Counted from the first letter of the stretch, positions 41,846-50,965 are shown. The stretch is DNA of 64,000 bases from Lachnospiraceae bacterium KM106-2 (GCA_009731425.1 AP018794.1:4017501-4081500), one strand, 5' to 3'. Numbers and translations are program-made. Notes: generated by a model not told the origin, from the letters alone.

Positions 41846-42718
41846 ATGAATGAGAGATATGACCTTGCCATTATCGGCACAGGACCAGCGGGGTTATCCG
41901 CAGCATTAAATGCGAAGATTAGAAATAAGAAGTTTATCTTATTTGGAAGTAAGACATTAAGTAACAAGTTAGAGAAAGCGCATAAGATTAACAACTATCT
42001 TGGCTTTTACAGCAAAGGTGGAGAAGAGATCAAAGCAGAGTTTTTAAAACATATCGAGGCAATGGATATCAATATTACAGAAGAAAAAGTAAATAACATT
42101 TACTCGATGGGTGACTACTTTGCATTATTAGTAAATGACAAATCTTATGAAGCGACATCCGTTATTTTAGCAACAGGAGTGAATTTCGGAAAACCATTAA
42201 AAGGTGAAGAAGAATATCTTGGCAAGGGAGTTGGCTATTGTGCAACATGTGACGCTCCTTTATATCGAGATAAAGTCGTTACGATCATTGCTTATAGTAA
42301 AGAGGAAGAATCCGAAGCGAACTTCATCGCTGATATTGCTTCAAAAGTATATTACATTCCTATGTATAAAGAAGAAGTAGAAGTGGTAGATTCTATTGAA
42401 GTAGTGAGAAGTACGCCAGTTGAAATTATTGGTGACACTCAAGTTAAGAAATTGGTATTAAAGGATATAGAGATTGAAACAGACGGAATCTTTATCTTAA
42501 GAGAAAGTGTTTCACCAGGACAATTAGTACCAGGATTAAAGATGGATGGCAATCATATTGAGGTGGATCGTAAGATGAGAACCAACTTAGCTGGATGTTT
42601 TGCAGCAGGAGATATCGTTGGTACACCATATCAATACATTAAGTCAGCGGGAGAAGGTAATGTTGCGGCATTATCAGCAGTTTCTTATATTGATGAATTA
42701 TCCCGAGAAGCAAAATAA
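41846..42718 (+). CDS. Thioredoxin reductase-like flavoprotein lacking NADPH motifs
   Basis: A 290-residue protein. FAD-binding GTGPAGLSAALNA (about 10-22) and redox-active C132-A-T-C135 (CATCDAP) are intact, as is the C-terminal GCFAAGDIVG FAD motif. The usual NADPH motifs are missing: the glycine-rich GGGxSA region reads TIIAYSKEEESEANF (about 146-160), and the HRR motif is replaced by IPMYKEEVEVV. This fits the clostridial ferredoxin-linked flavin thioredoxin reductases (FFTR). ATG 41846 follows AGGAGG. It is the first gene of the cluster, and thioredoxin follows. Confidence 0.88.
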   Translation: MNERYDLAIIGTGPAGLSAALNAKIRNKKFILFGSKTLSNKLEKAHKINNYLGFYSKGGEEIKAEFLKHIEAMDINITEEKVNNIYSMGDYFALLVNDKSYEATSVILATGVNFGKPLKGEEEYLGKGVGYCATCDAPLYRDKVVTIIAYSKEEESEANFIADIASKVYYIPMYKEEVEVVDSIEVVRSTPVEIIGDTQVKKLVLKDIEIETDGIFILRESVSPGQLVPGLKMDGNHIEVDRKMRTNLAGCFAAGDIVGTPYQYIKSAGEGNVAALSAVSYIDELSREAK

Positions 42719-42738
42719 ATACTAAGGAGGAATTAATA

Positions 42739-43050
42739 ATGTTAAAAGTGGTTAAGAGTAATGAGTTTGTTGAAGAAGTGAAGGATGGAATCGTAGTAAT
42801 CGATTTCTTTGCAGATTGGTGTGGACCTTGTAAAATGTTAGGACCAGTTGTGGAGGAACTATCCGATGAGATGAGTGGAGAAGCTAAATTCATCAAAGTA
42901 AATGTAGATGAAAGTCCAGATCTAGCGTCTCAGTATGGAATTGTAAATATTCCTGCATTAGTGATTATGAAAAATGGTGAAAAGATGAATACTATGGTTG
43001 GATTCTCACCAAAAGAGAATATCAGACAAGAAGTAGAAAAATATAAATAA
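42739..43050 (+). CDS. trxA: Thioredoxin
   Basis: A 103-residue protein with active site FFADWCGPCKML (Cys30/Cys33 region) and cis-Pro in VNIPALVIM. It takes electrons from the upstream reductase and can feed the peroxidases encoded next. AAGGAGG precedes the ATG; it is the second gene of the cluster. Confidence 0.95.
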   Translation: MLKVVKSNEFVEEVKDGIVVIDFFADWCGPCKMLGPVVEELSDEMSGEAKFIKVNVDESPDLASQYGIVNIPALVIMKNGEKMNTMVGFSPKENIRQEVEKYK

Positions 43051-43063
43051 AGGAGAATGGGCT

Positions 43064-43594
43064 ATGTTATATGATATTAAAGTGCAACAGAATGACGGAG
43101 AAATCAAATCATTATCTGAGTATAAAGGAAAGGTGTTATTGATCGTTAATACAGCGACTGGATGTGGTTTTACTCCTCAGTATGAAGGTTTGGCAAAGAT
43201 ATACGACGATTATAAAGACAGAGGATTTGAGATATTAGATTTCCCATGTAATCAGTTTTTTGAACAAGCACCAGGAAGTAACGAAGAGCTAAAAAGCTTC
43301 TGTCAGTTAAAATATAATACAAAGTTTGAGACATTTGCAAAGATTGAAGTAAATGGCGAGAATACAAGTGAGCTATATCGTTATTTAAAGAAAGAAGCTC
43401 CACAAGCAGCTGAAGATGAGGAATCTCAAGGATTATATAAAATGCTAGAAGAAAGAGGCTTCGTAACAAAAGGTGAAGATATTAAATGGAATTTTACAAA
43501 ATTCTTAGTAGACCGCAATGGTAAAGTTATTGAGCGATTTGCACCAACTTACTCACCTGAGAAATTAAAAGATAGAATTGAAGAATTATTATAA
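43064..43594 (+). CDS. Glutathione peroxidase-family (thioredoxin-dependent) peroxidase 1
   Basis: A 176-residue protein with peroxidatic Cys34 (VNTATGCGFTPQ), Gln in FPCNQF and the Trp-Asn pair in KWNFTKFLVD, completing the Cys-Gln-Trp-Asn tetrad. It is the Cys, not selenocysteine, form; such bacterial enzymes use thioredoxin. It has a ~20-residue insertion (QAAEDEESQGLYKMLEERGF) compared with the copy at 44221. Last gene before the ohrR promoter. Confidence 0.92.
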   Translation: MLYDIKVQQNDGEIKSLSEYKGKVLLIVNTATGCGFTPQYEGLAKIYDDYKDRGFEILDFPCNQFFEQAPGSNEELKSFCQLKYNTKFETFAKIEVNGENTSELYRYLKKEAPQAAEDEESQGLYKMLEERGFVTKGEDIKWNFTKFLVDRNGKVIERFAPTYSPEKLKDRIEELL

Positions 43595-43618
43595 AAATGT
43601 GATAGGCGAGAAGGGAAT

Positions 43619-43659
43619 TTGACAGCTAAATAAAAGTATAATACAATCAATTTAATTGA
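43619..43659 (+). promoter_or_regulatory. Promoter of the OhrR-like gene with operator
   Basis: TTGACA (43619-43624), a 17-bp spacer and TACAAT (43642-43647) are followed by TCAATTTAATTGA (43647-43659), similar to OhrR boxes. This suggests autoregulation. Confidence 0.7.
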
Positions 43660-43691
43660 ATGAAACTAAATTTAGCTATGAAGAGGTCGTT

Positions 43692-44123
43692 ATGGATAAA
43701 TATGAAAGCATTAAATTAGACAATCAAGTGTGTTTCCCTTTTTACGCGGTGTCTAGAGAAATTATTAAATTATACAAGCCAGTGTTAAATGAATTTAATC
43801 TCACCTATACGCAATATATTACGATGCTTGTTTTGTGGGAACATGAAAGTATTAATTTTAAACAGCTAGGCGAAAGACTTTATTTAGATTCGGGAACATT
43901 GACGCCGGTTGTGAAAAAGTTAGAGGCAATGGGACTTGTGAACAAGTATCGTACCAAGGAAGATGACAGGGTCGTTGTTGTTGAGCTTACTGAGGATGGA
44001 AAAGCATTAAAAGACAAGATCTTAAAGGTGCCAGGAGAGGTAGCTTGTAAGATCGATCTAAGTACAGATGAATGGATCTTGTTAAAGAAGGTTCTTGATA
44101 AGTTATTAAATCAGTTAGGGTAA
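43692..44123 (+). CDS. ohrR: OhrR-like MarR-family peroxide-sensing repressor
   Basis: A 143-residue winged-helix protein. KLDNQVCFPFYAVSREI places the sensing Cys at residue 14, as in OhrR (Cys15 in B. subtilis). LYLDSGTLTPVVKKLEAMGLV and RTKEDDRVVVVELT are the recognition helix and wing. Oxidation by organic hydroperoxides releases DNA. ATG 43692 follows AGAGGT; the TTG at 43656 lies inside the operator. It sits amid three peroxidase genes and matching palindromes; no ohr peroxidase gene is in the window. Confidence 0.85.
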   Translation: MDKYESIKLDNQVCFPFYAVSREIIKLYKPVLNEFNLTYTQYITMLVLWEHESINFKQLGERLYLDSGTLTPVVKKLEAMGLVNKYRTKEDDRVVVVELTEDGKALKDKILKVPGEVACKIDLSTDEWILLKKVLDKLLNQLG

Positions 44124-44220
44124 GGACTCTAAGTAGGAATTGGAGTCCAATTCCTTTCCATAAAATAGTTGTGGTAAATTTAATAGAGATAAATTAAAAT
44201 GAAAATAGGAGGATATGAAG

Positions 44221-44697
44221 ATGAATTTTTATGATTTTAAAGCAAAGAAAATCACAGGACAAGAAGTAAGCATGAGAGATTATGAAGGAAAGGTATTATT
44301 AGTCGTTAATACAGCAAGTAAATGTGGGCTTACTCCTCAATTAACAGGATTAGAAGAATTATATAAAGAAAATAAAGAAGCTGGATTTGAAATTTTAGGA
44401 TTCCCATGTAATCAATTTGCAAAGCAAGATCCAGGAGACAATAAAGAAATTAGTGAATTCTGTTTGATCAACTATGGAGTAACTTTTAATATGTTTGAGA
44501 AGATCGATGTAAATGGAGAGAATGCACATCCAATTTATAAATTTTTAAAAGAACAGAAGAAAGGAATTCTAAGTGGAGAGATCAAATGGAATTTCACAAA
44601 GTTCTTAATCGATCAAGAAGGAAATGTTGTAAAACGTTATTCGCCAACAACAAAACCAGAGAAAATCAAAAAAGATATTAAGGCACTATTAAAGTAG
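44221..44697 (+). CDS. Glutathione peroxidase-family peroxidase 2
   Basis: A 158-residue protein with peroxidatic Cys35 (VNTASKCGLTPQ), Gln in FPCNQF and WNFTKFL. It is of the usual bacterial length. ATG 44221 is 8 nt after AGGAGG; the ATG at 44215 is too close. It lies downstream of ohrR and upstream of copy 3 by 11 nt. Confidence 0.92.
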   Translation: MNFYDFKAKKITGQEVSMRDYEGKVLLVVNTASKCGLTPQLTGLEELYKENKEAGFEILGFPCNQFAKQDPGDNKEISEFCLINYGVTFNMFEKIDVNGENAHPIYKFLKEQKKGILSGEIKWNFTKFLIDQEGNVVKRYSPTTKPEKIKKDIKALLK

Positions 44698-44708
44698 GGA
44701 GAAAACAT

Positions 44709-45260
44709 ATGAGTATTTATAATTATAGTTATCGTGGAATCAATGGAGAGGATATCTCACTTGGACGATATAGGGGAAAAGCGGTATTGATCATTAATAT
44801 CGCAAGTAAATGTGGATATACACCACAGTTAGAAGATTTGGAAGCTATTTATAAAAAGTACCAGGAGCAGGGACTAGAGATTGTTGGATTCCCTTGTAAT
44901 CAATTTGCACTTCAGTCACCAGGCAGCAATCAGGAGATGAACGAATTCTGTAAGAGAAATTATGGGGTGACATTCCCATTAAGTGAGAAGATCGATGTTA
45001 TGGGATATGATCAACATCCGTTATATCGTCATTTAATTGAGGAGAAAAAATTTCAAGGATTTGATCTTGCAAAGAGTAATGAGAAGTTATTATATTCCAT
45101 CGTGCAAAATGAGATGCCGGAAAATGTAGAAGGTGATTCAATTAAATGGAATTTCACTAAGTTCTTGGTAGATAAATCAGGAAATGTATTAAAACGATTT
45201 GAGTCATTTGTAGAACCGATGGATATGGTTAAGGATATAGAAAGCGTATTGGCTAAATAA
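44709..45260 (+). CDS. Glutathione peroxidase-family peroxidase 3
   Basis: A 183-residue protein with Cys35 (INIASKCGYTPQ), FPCNQF and KWNFTKFLVDKSG. It carries an insertion at the same place as copy 1 (LIEEKKFQGFDLAKSNEKLLYSI...). Copies 1, 2 and 3 are clearly paralogous but well diverged, so they are not a recent duplication. Confidence 0.92.
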   Translation: MSIYNYSYRGINGEDISLGRYRGKAVLIINIASKCGYTPQLEDLEAIYKKYQEQGLEIVGFPCNQFALQSPGSNQEMNEFCKRNYGVTFPLSEKIDVMGYDQHPLYRHLIEEKKFQGFDLAKSNEKLLYSIVQNEMPENVEGDSIKWNFTKFLVDKSGNVLKRFESFVEPMDMVKDIESVLAK

Positions 45261-45267
45261 TAAAAAA

Positions 45268-45307
45268 GAAAGAGAATCTAAACGTATAAAGTTTTAGATT
45301 CTCTTTT
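45268..45307 (+). terminator. Terminator of the peroxidase cluster
   Basis: An AGAGAATCTAAA / TTTAGATTCTCT stem is followed by TTTTT. Confidence 0.88.
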
Positions 45308-45354
45308 TGGTATCAGAGGGGGTATAATAGAAAGAAATATAAGGAGGGGGAGAA

Positions 45355-46812
45355 ATGAAACAATTAAAGTTCTCGTATTTTGTACTATTCAGTTTTCTCG
45401 TGCTATTTTTACTACAGCCAAGGGAAGCAAGCGCCCAGACAATTACAAAGAAATGGGGTGGGGAGACACCATTAACTTGGTCTTATGATACCAAATCAAG
45501 GGTTCTTACATTAAGTGGGAAAGGAGAACCAACGGATGATTCTTATTCCAGGGATGGCGGTGATAAAATATGTGATTACAGTCCTTGGTATGATTACAAA
45601 GATAAGATTAAGAAGGTAGTAATTAAAGAGGGCCTCACTCGAATCTCTCAGTCAGCATTTGCAAATTGTCATCAGTTAACTGAGGTTACGATTCCTGCGA
45701 GTGTTAGAAGTATTGGCGATTATGCTTTTTATGAATCGGACAAACTAAAGGAAATCTGTTTGCCAGATTCCGTTCAAAAGATAGGAAGCGAGAGTTTCTT
45801 TGGATGTAATGCATTACATAGAGTCGTGATCGGATCAGGACTTACGAAAGTTGGAGGACGTGTATTTGCAAACTGCGCCAAGTTAGAGCAATTGGAAGTA
45901 GCAGACCAAAATCCAGCATTTATGGTAGAGGATAATATTTTATTTAGTAAGGACAAGAAGATCTTATATACAGCCTTTCATCTAACAAAGGAATCCTATA
46001 CAATACCAGAATCAGTTACTAGAATAAAATCAATGGCATTTGCTTGGAGTCAAAAGCTGCAGAATATAAATATCGGAGATTCTGTTACTGAGATGGAAGG
46101 GGGAACTTTTTATTCCTGTAAGAAATTAAAGAAGGTTACGTTTGGAGCAAACTCAAAGATTAAGAGTATCAAGGATTATTATGATTATTTTGGTGATGAT
46201 GTAGAAGATAATTATGGAGCATTTGAGAAATGTTCAGCGCTTACGACGTTATCACTACCAAAGAATCTAGAGAGTATAGACCATCATTTGGTCAAAGACT
46301 GCAATCGGTTAAAGACGATTACATTTGGAAGTAAACTAAAGTACATTCGTAATTATGTAGAACATTATACAGTCAGGGGACATAGTTTTCTTACTGGAAA
46401 GGACCTCGTCTCTATTAAAGTATCAGCTGCAAATAAGGTATTCAGTTCCCAAAATGGAGTGTTATATAGTAAAGATAAAAAGAAGCTATATGTATATCCT
46501 TGTGGAAAAAAGAATACAGAGTTTCGTACTCCTAATGGGGTAACTGAGATAGGAAGAGATGCTTTTTATAATAATAATTATTTAAAGAAGATTATAATAA
46601 ACAATGGGGTAAAGAAGATAGGAGAGACGGCTTTTTATAATATAAAGAGTCTAAGGTCCATCTATATTCCGGCATCTGTAAAAACGTTTGGATATATGGC
46701 AATTGATTATGAGGATTATCGATCACAAAATAAACTGACCATTTATGGAAAGAAAAGATCAAAGGCATATCAGTATGCAAAGGAAATGGAAATTAAGTTT
46801 AGAAGTTATTAG
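45355..46812 (+). CDS. BspA-type leucine-rich repeat surface protein
   Basis: A 485-residue protein. The signal peptide (SYFVLFSFLVLFLLQPREASA) is followed by a short beta domain (TWSYDTKSRVLTLSGKGEP). Many LRR_5 repeats then follow (for example TRISQSAFANCHQLTEVTIPASVRSIGDYAFYES). No wall-anchor motif is seen at the C terminus. BspA-like proteins mediate adhesion in gut and oral anaerobes. GGAGGGGGAG lies upstream of ATG. Confidence 0.9.
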   Translation: MKQLKFSYFVLFSFLVLFLLQPREASAQTITKKWGGETPLTWSYDTKSRVLTLSGKGEPTDDSYSRDGGDKICDYSPWYDYKDKIKKVVIKEGLTRISQSAFANCHQLTEVTIPASVRSIGDYAFYESDKLKEICLPDSVQKIGSESFFGCNALHRVVIGSGLTKVGGRVFANCAKLEQLEVADQNPAFMVEDNILFSKDKKILYTAFHLTKESYTIPESVTRIKSMAFAWSQKLQNINIGDSVTEMEGGTFYSCKKLKKVTFGANSKIKSIKDYYDYFGDDVEDNYGAFEKCSALTTLSLPKNLESIDHHLVKDCNRLKTITFGSKLKYIRNYVEHYTVRGHSFLTGKDLVSIKVSAANKVFSSQNGVLYSKDKKKLYVYPCGKKNTEFRTPNGVTEIGRDAFYNNNYLKKIIINNGVKKIGETAFYNIKSLRSIYIPASVKTFGYMAIDYEDYRSQNKLTIYGKKRSKAYQYAKEMEIKFRSY

Positions 46813-46815
46813 AAA

Positions 46816-46844
46816 AAGAGGAAAGCTATCTAGCTTTCCTCTTC
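46816..46844 (+). terminator. Terminator of the BspA-like gene
   Basis: AAGAGGAAAGCTA and TAGCTTTCCTCTT form a 12-13 bp stem with a very small loop. The trailing T run is interrupted. Confidence 0.65.
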
Positions 46845-46896
46845 TCGTGCATCTCGTGGTATAATGGAATCAATTACTTGTGAAGAGGGGATTAAA

Positions 46897-47442
46897 TTGG
46901 ATAATATAGCTGTTATTTATGAGTCTAAATATGGAGCAACCAGAAAGTATGCAGAGTGGATCGCACAGGAATTAGCCTGTGATTTTTATGAGAGAAAGAC
47001 CGTAAAGGTTAGAGATCTTGATGTCTATGATACGATCATTTACGGTGGCGGACTTTATGCAGGAGGGGTCAGTGGAATTGATCTTATTACTAAGAACTTT
47101 TCACTGTTAAAGAATAAAAACTTAATCTTATTTACGTGTGGACTAGCTGATCCAACTGATCAGCAGAATACCGATCATATTAAGGAATCTTTGAAGAAGG
47201 TATTGACTACTGAAATGCAAGAAAAGATCAAAGTATTTCATTTACGTGGAGCTATTGATTATAGCAAGCTTAATTTAGTACATAAGGCAATGATGGCAAT
47301 GTTGCATAAGGTGATGAAGAAAAAGGATTATGATTCTTTACGTCAGGAAGATAAAGACATGCTTGCTACTTATGGAAAAGTAGTAGATTTTACAGATAAA
47401 GAAACCATTCAACCAATTATCGACTATGTTACGAGTAAATAG
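46897..47442 (+). CDS. Flavodoxin domain-containing protein
   Basis: A 181-residue protein. NIAVIYESKYGATRKYAEWIA is the FMN phosphate loop. YGGGLYAGGVSGIDLI and FTCGLADP are the other FMN loops, of the HemG/flavodoxin_5 type. TTG 46897 is 7 nt after AGAGGGG. The ATG at 46864 falls inside the -10 (TATAAT, 46860-46865), so it is unlikely to be used. A redox role, possibly protoporphyrinogen-oxidase-like, is not certain. Confidence 0.85.
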   Translation: MDNIAVIYESKYGATRKYAEWIAQELACDFYERKTVKVRDLDVYDTIIYGGGLYAGGVSGIDLITKNFSLLKNKNLILFTCGLADPTDQQNTDHIKESLKKVLTTEMQEKIKVFHLRGAIDYSKLNLVHKAMMAMLHKVMKKKDYDSLRQEDKDMLATYGKVVDFTDKETIQPIIDYVTSK

Positions 47443-47461
47443 ATAAGAGTAGGAGAATATC

Positions 47462-48733
47462 ATGAGACAACAGGATGGAACCGTATTTGCGAAACGATAT
47501 TACCGTAATATTCAGATCGCAAGAATGTTAGTGATCATTGATGCAGTTATTGCTATGATCATAATGGATTGTTTGCAAGGCAAGATTAGTCAGATTATGA
47601 TAATTGCAGGCGTTATAGGCTTGATAGGAATATATGTTTATCGTGCTATTAAAATGAAACAGATTCATAATATACTTTTAAGAGACTGTGATCCTTACAA
47701 AATGAAGGAAGTCATGGAGTACTTCCAAGAGAAAGCGAAAAAGCAGGACGTAAAAGATTCTTATATAATCAACATTGCGTCATTATTATTAGAGGAAGGG
47801 TATCCTGATTCTGGTTACCAGACTATTTTAAAAGTTGATTTAAAAGATCGTTCTGAAATGATTCAGTATGGATATTATGTATTTTTACGAAAGTATTTTT
47901 GTGAGAAAGGTGACCTCACTAACTTAGCTATGATTAGAGAAGTCTGTTGCAAGAAGTTAGTAAAAGAACTGAGACGGAATCTGAAATCAGGCTATGAAAG
48001 GCAGATCGAATATATCGATGTCTATACTGCCTTAATACAAAATAGACCAGAAGTATTTCATCAGAAAATTGCAGAGTTGGAGACAAAGCCTTGTACGCAG
48101 TTAGAGATTGTTCGAATGCAGAGATTACGCTTGTCCATGGCTCAACAATGTGGGGACTATGAAGAAGCAAAACGCTGTGCAGAATATGTGATTCGAAATG
48201 GGAATCAACTTGGTTATGTGAACGTTGCAAAATCTTATTTAGAAGATGAGACAGCAAGCACTATTCCGATGACAGAAGAAACAAAGGTATGGACGAAAGA
48301 GGATGCTTTTCATCTTACTGTAGATCGAAAGTTCTTCCATGAGCATAGTAATTATGAGTATGACAAAAGAGTGAAATTCGCCAAACAAGAAGGAATTGCA
48401 GCTGCAGCAGGTTCCATTATCTATGAAATTCTTATGCTTGGTGTAGGATCTGATCTTACCTTTGGTATTGTAACAACAGAAGATCGTGTGGCGATGGTAC
48501 TAGTTGCGTTACTTGGTGGTGCTTATTTATTGGCTGGATTTTTTTGCGGCGTGTGGCATTTAAAAGAGTTTTATCAAAGAAAATCCAAGAAGGTAATTAT
48601 TATTAGTATCATATTATTCCCGATTACGCTATTTATCACTATGGCAGGAGGAATGTATCTATGGATTCCTTATAATATCTACAATGGATTAAAGATTAAA
48701 AAATTAAAGGCGATGAGAGAGCGTGAGAAGTAA
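47462..48733 (+). CDS. Membrane protein of unknown function
   Basis: A 423-residue protein. Two N-terminal helices (MLVIIDAVIAMIIMDCL, IMIIAGVIGLIGIYVY) precede a ~220-residue helical cytoplasmic region that looks like helical-repeat (TPR-like) pairs. Three to four C-terminal helices follow (about 310-410). No family recognised. It overlaps the next gene by 11 nt, so the two products probably work together. Confidence 0.75.
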   Translation: MRQQDGTVFAKRYYRNIQIARMLVIIDAVIAMIIMDCLQGKISQIMIIAGVIGLIGIYVYRAIKMKQIHNILLRDCDPYKMKEVMEYFQEKAKKQDVKDSYIINIASLLLEEGYPDSGYQTILKVDLKDRSEMIQYGYYVFLRKYFCEKGDLTNLAMIREVCCKKLVKELRRNLKSGYERQIEYIDVYTALIQNRPEVFHQKIAELETKPCTQLEIVRMQRLRLSMAQQCGDYEEAKRCAEYVIRNGNQLGYVNVAKSYLEDETASTIPMTEETKVWTKEDAFHLTVDRKFFHEHSNYEYDKRVKFAKQEGIAAAAGSIIYEILMLGVGSDLTFGIVTTEDRVAMVLVALLGGAYLLAGFFCGVWHLKEFYQRKSKKVIIISIILFPITLFITMAGGMYLWIPYNIYNGLKIKKLKAMREREK

Positions 48734-49739
48734 AAAAACAATTGGAGTAATTCTTATATTTTTAGTATTAATACTCCTAGTGGGTTCTTATAGAGAGCTA
48801 ACTAAGTCTCAAGGAGCAAGAGAGCATAAGGTAACAACAGCTAAGCAGAGGGAAAAGCTTACGATGGAGAAATTAGTTGCGTTTATGAATGCAGGAAAGC
48901 TAGATCATATGACTTATCAGGAATTTTGTGCTTATGCGAATGGAGTAAAAGTTGATTATTCTAATACAGATGATGGAAGCTTGACTGCTTGGATCCATTT
49001 TAGTTTAAAATATAAGAAAGATACATACCGATTAGAAGTTTCGTATTATAAACCAAAGACGGCAGAGGGATATGGTCATAAAGAATACGAAATTGATGAT
49101 ATTCGTCTGTGCAATAAGGCTACTTATGAAGAAGTTATTTTATATTCATCTCAGCCAGAAAAGTGCAAAGTAACTAAAAATATCAAGGATTTCTTAAATT
49201 ATAAAGAAGACATTAAGACATATGTAAAATATATATTACCACAGAAGTTAGAGCAGAGTCGCTTTACCTATCGGGATTGGGAAGGTGGCGGCTGTAGATT
49301 CTACTTAAAAAACAAGAAAAAAAGCGAGTCGAAGTGGCAGCAATGGGCATGTGATGGAGGAGTTGGTCTATTGCAAGAAGAGGATTTGATGATATCCCTT
49401 AAGAATCAGAAAATTAGTGTAAATGGATTGGAAGATAATCATTGTGAGTCAATCTCAAAGTTAGAACAGTTATCAGATTGCCAGATACCAGCGGCAATTC
49501 AAAAGTGGAAATTTGATCTATACACAATTCCTGAAATAGAAAAAGCAAAAGAAGCTGGAAAAGAGATTCCCATTAAAGATCAAACTGCAAGAGTCTGGAT
49601 TGTTTTTTTAAAGAAAGACAATAAGAGTAGAGGATTCGTATTTTATCTGAATGCGAATTATTTTACGAAGCAGCAGATGATCACTTTTGCAAGAACGGCA
49701 AAGTTTACAAAACAGGCAATTATGCAGCAAAATAACTGA
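48723..49739 (+). CDS. Membrane-anchored extracytoplasmic protein of unknown function
   Basis: A 338-residue protein with GTG start. A single N-terminal anchor (TIGVILIFLVLILLVGSY) precedes a large Lys/Tyr-rich external domain with several cysteines. No family recognised. It is translationally coupled to the upstream membrane protein. Confidence 0.72.
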   Translation: MRSKKTIGVILIFLVLILLVGSYRELTKSQGAREHKVTTAKQREKLTMEKLVAFMNAGKLDHMTYQEFCAYANGVKVDYSNTDDGSLTAWIHFSLKYKKDTYRLEVSYYKPKTAEGYGHKEYEIDDIRLCNKATYEEVILYSSQPEKCKVTKNIKDFLNYKEDIKTYVKYILPQKLEQSRFTYRDWEGGGCRFYLKNKKKSESKWQQWACDGGVGLLQEEDLMISLKNQKISVNGLEDNHCESISKLEQLSDCQIPAAIQKWKFDLYTIPEIEKAKEAGKEIPIKDQTARVWIVFLKKDNKSRGFVFYLNANYFTKQQMITFARTAKFTKQAIMQQNN

Positions 49740-49862
49740 TTCCCTTTAATTCCCTAAGTAAGAATAATAAACAAGTATTTACAAATCGTGTAAATTACTG
49801 TAATATTTCTCTTTTTGTGAAGTAATATTCGTTACTTAAATATCACAATCAGAGAGGGACAT

Positions 49863-50903
49863 ATGAAACAATTAAAGAGAATTTTTTCCATCATGATGTT
49901 AACCATTATGGTAACTGTAACATCAATTCCGATGGAAGCCAATGCAGCAACAAAACTATTAGTACATTTTATCGATGTGGGGCAGGGTGATGCGATCCTA
50001 GTTCAGTATGGAAGCAGTTACTCACTTATCGATACCGGAGTAGAGAAAAAGTATTCTCAGCTTAGCACATATTTAAAGAAAATAAAGGTTAAGAAGATTA
50101 CGAATCTTGTAGTAACCCATCCGGATGCTGATCATATGGGTGGTGCCGATCTAGTTATTAAAAACTACGGTGTAAAGAATATCTATATGACAAACTACTC
50201 TAGTAATAGTGGTGAGTACAAGGAAATGATCTCGGCGATCAAGAAGTACAAAGTTAAAAGAGTCAATGTAAAGAAAGGCTCTAAGATCAGCTTTGGCGGC
50301 TTGAAAGCGAATGTACTTAGTGCAGATACTAGTTTACGCGATAGTAATGAATCAAGTATTGTATTAAAGCTGACACATGGCAAAAAAAGTTTCTTATTCA
50401 CTGGGGATATTAGTGCTAAAGTGGAAAATAAGATTGCAGCAGCTTATGATGTGAATGTAGATGTATTAAAGGTATCTCATCATGGTTCTAGTTATTCTAG
50501 TGCGGTAAGTTTTATTAAAGAGACAAGTCCACAATATTCCATCGTATCGGTTGGAGCGAATAACAATTATGGACATCCAAATGGAAATGTTGTAAATCGT
50601 TTGAACAAGTATTCCAAGACAGTATATCGTACGGATAAAAAAGGAACCATCGTAATTACGTCAACTGGTTCTAAGTTGACTTCTAAGACAGTTAAGACAA
50701 CAGGATCGACGAGTTCTAGTTCTTCTAGTTCATCATCTTCTTCAGGTAGTAGCAATACGACTAAACCAGTTGGTTCTACTGTTTATGTAACTAAAACAGG
50801 TAAGAAGTATCATGCTAGAAAATGTGGAAGAGGTACGTTTACGAAAGCAACGATTAAGGCAGCAAAAGCAAGAGGTTTAACTGCTTGCAGTAAATGTTAT
50901 TAA
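49863..50903 (+). CDS. Secreted ComEC/Rec2-like metallo-beta-lactamase-fold hydrolase
   Basis: A 346-residue protein. The signal peptide (FSIMMLTIMVTVTSIPMEANA) is followed by the MBL domain (about 33-270) with VTHPDADHMGG (HxxxDH-type metal site), FLFTGDIS and KVSHHGSSYS. A serine-rich linker (about 280-294) follows. The C-terminal ~40-residue Cys-rich module (YVTKTGKKYHARKCG...ACSKC) is common at the ends of extracellular MBL and nuclease proteins. Like ComEC C-terminal domains, it may hydrolyse nucleic acid outside the cell. Confidence 0.9.
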   Translation: MKQLKRIFSIMMLTIMVTVTSIPMEANAATKLLVHFIDVGQGDAILVQYGSSYSLIDTGVEKKYSQLSTYLKKIKVKKITNLVVTHPDADHMGGADLVIKNYGVKNIYMTNYSSNSGEYKEMISAIKKYKVKRVNVKKGSKISFGGLKANVLSADTSLRDSNESSIVLKLTHGKKSFLFTGDISAKVENKIAAAYDVNVDVLKVSHHGSSYSSAVSFIKETSPQYSIVSVGANNNYGHPNGNVVNRLNKYSKTVYRTDKKGTIVITSTGSKLTSKTVKTTGSTSSSSSSSSSSSGSSNTTKPVGSTVYVTKTGKKYHARKCGRGTFTKATIKAAKARGLTACSKCY

Positions 50904-50919
50904 TTTAGATTATCGAAAG

Positions 50920-50959
50920 CCTAAAACAGCCATTACATGTTTGTAATGGCTGTTTTCTT
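50920..50959 (+). terminator. Terminator of the MBL gene
   Basis: An AAAACAGCCATTACA / TGTAATGGCTGTTTT stem with a short loop and TTCTT. Confidence 0.88.
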
Positions 50960-50965
50960 AAAAAA

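Noticed and set aside
44134..44157. Terminator after the OhrR-like gene
   Set aside because: GGAATTGG...CCAATTCC is an inverted repeat, but the loop is very small and no T run follows, so it is not listed as a terminator.
43064..45260. Selenocysteine in the three glutathione peroxidases
   Set aside because: All three have ordinary Cys codons at the peroxidatic position and no in-frame TGA there.
46864..46896. ATG start of the flavodoxin gene at 46864
   Set aside because: The codon overlaps a TATAAT box that probably drives the gene. TTG 46897 has a well-spaced ribosome site.
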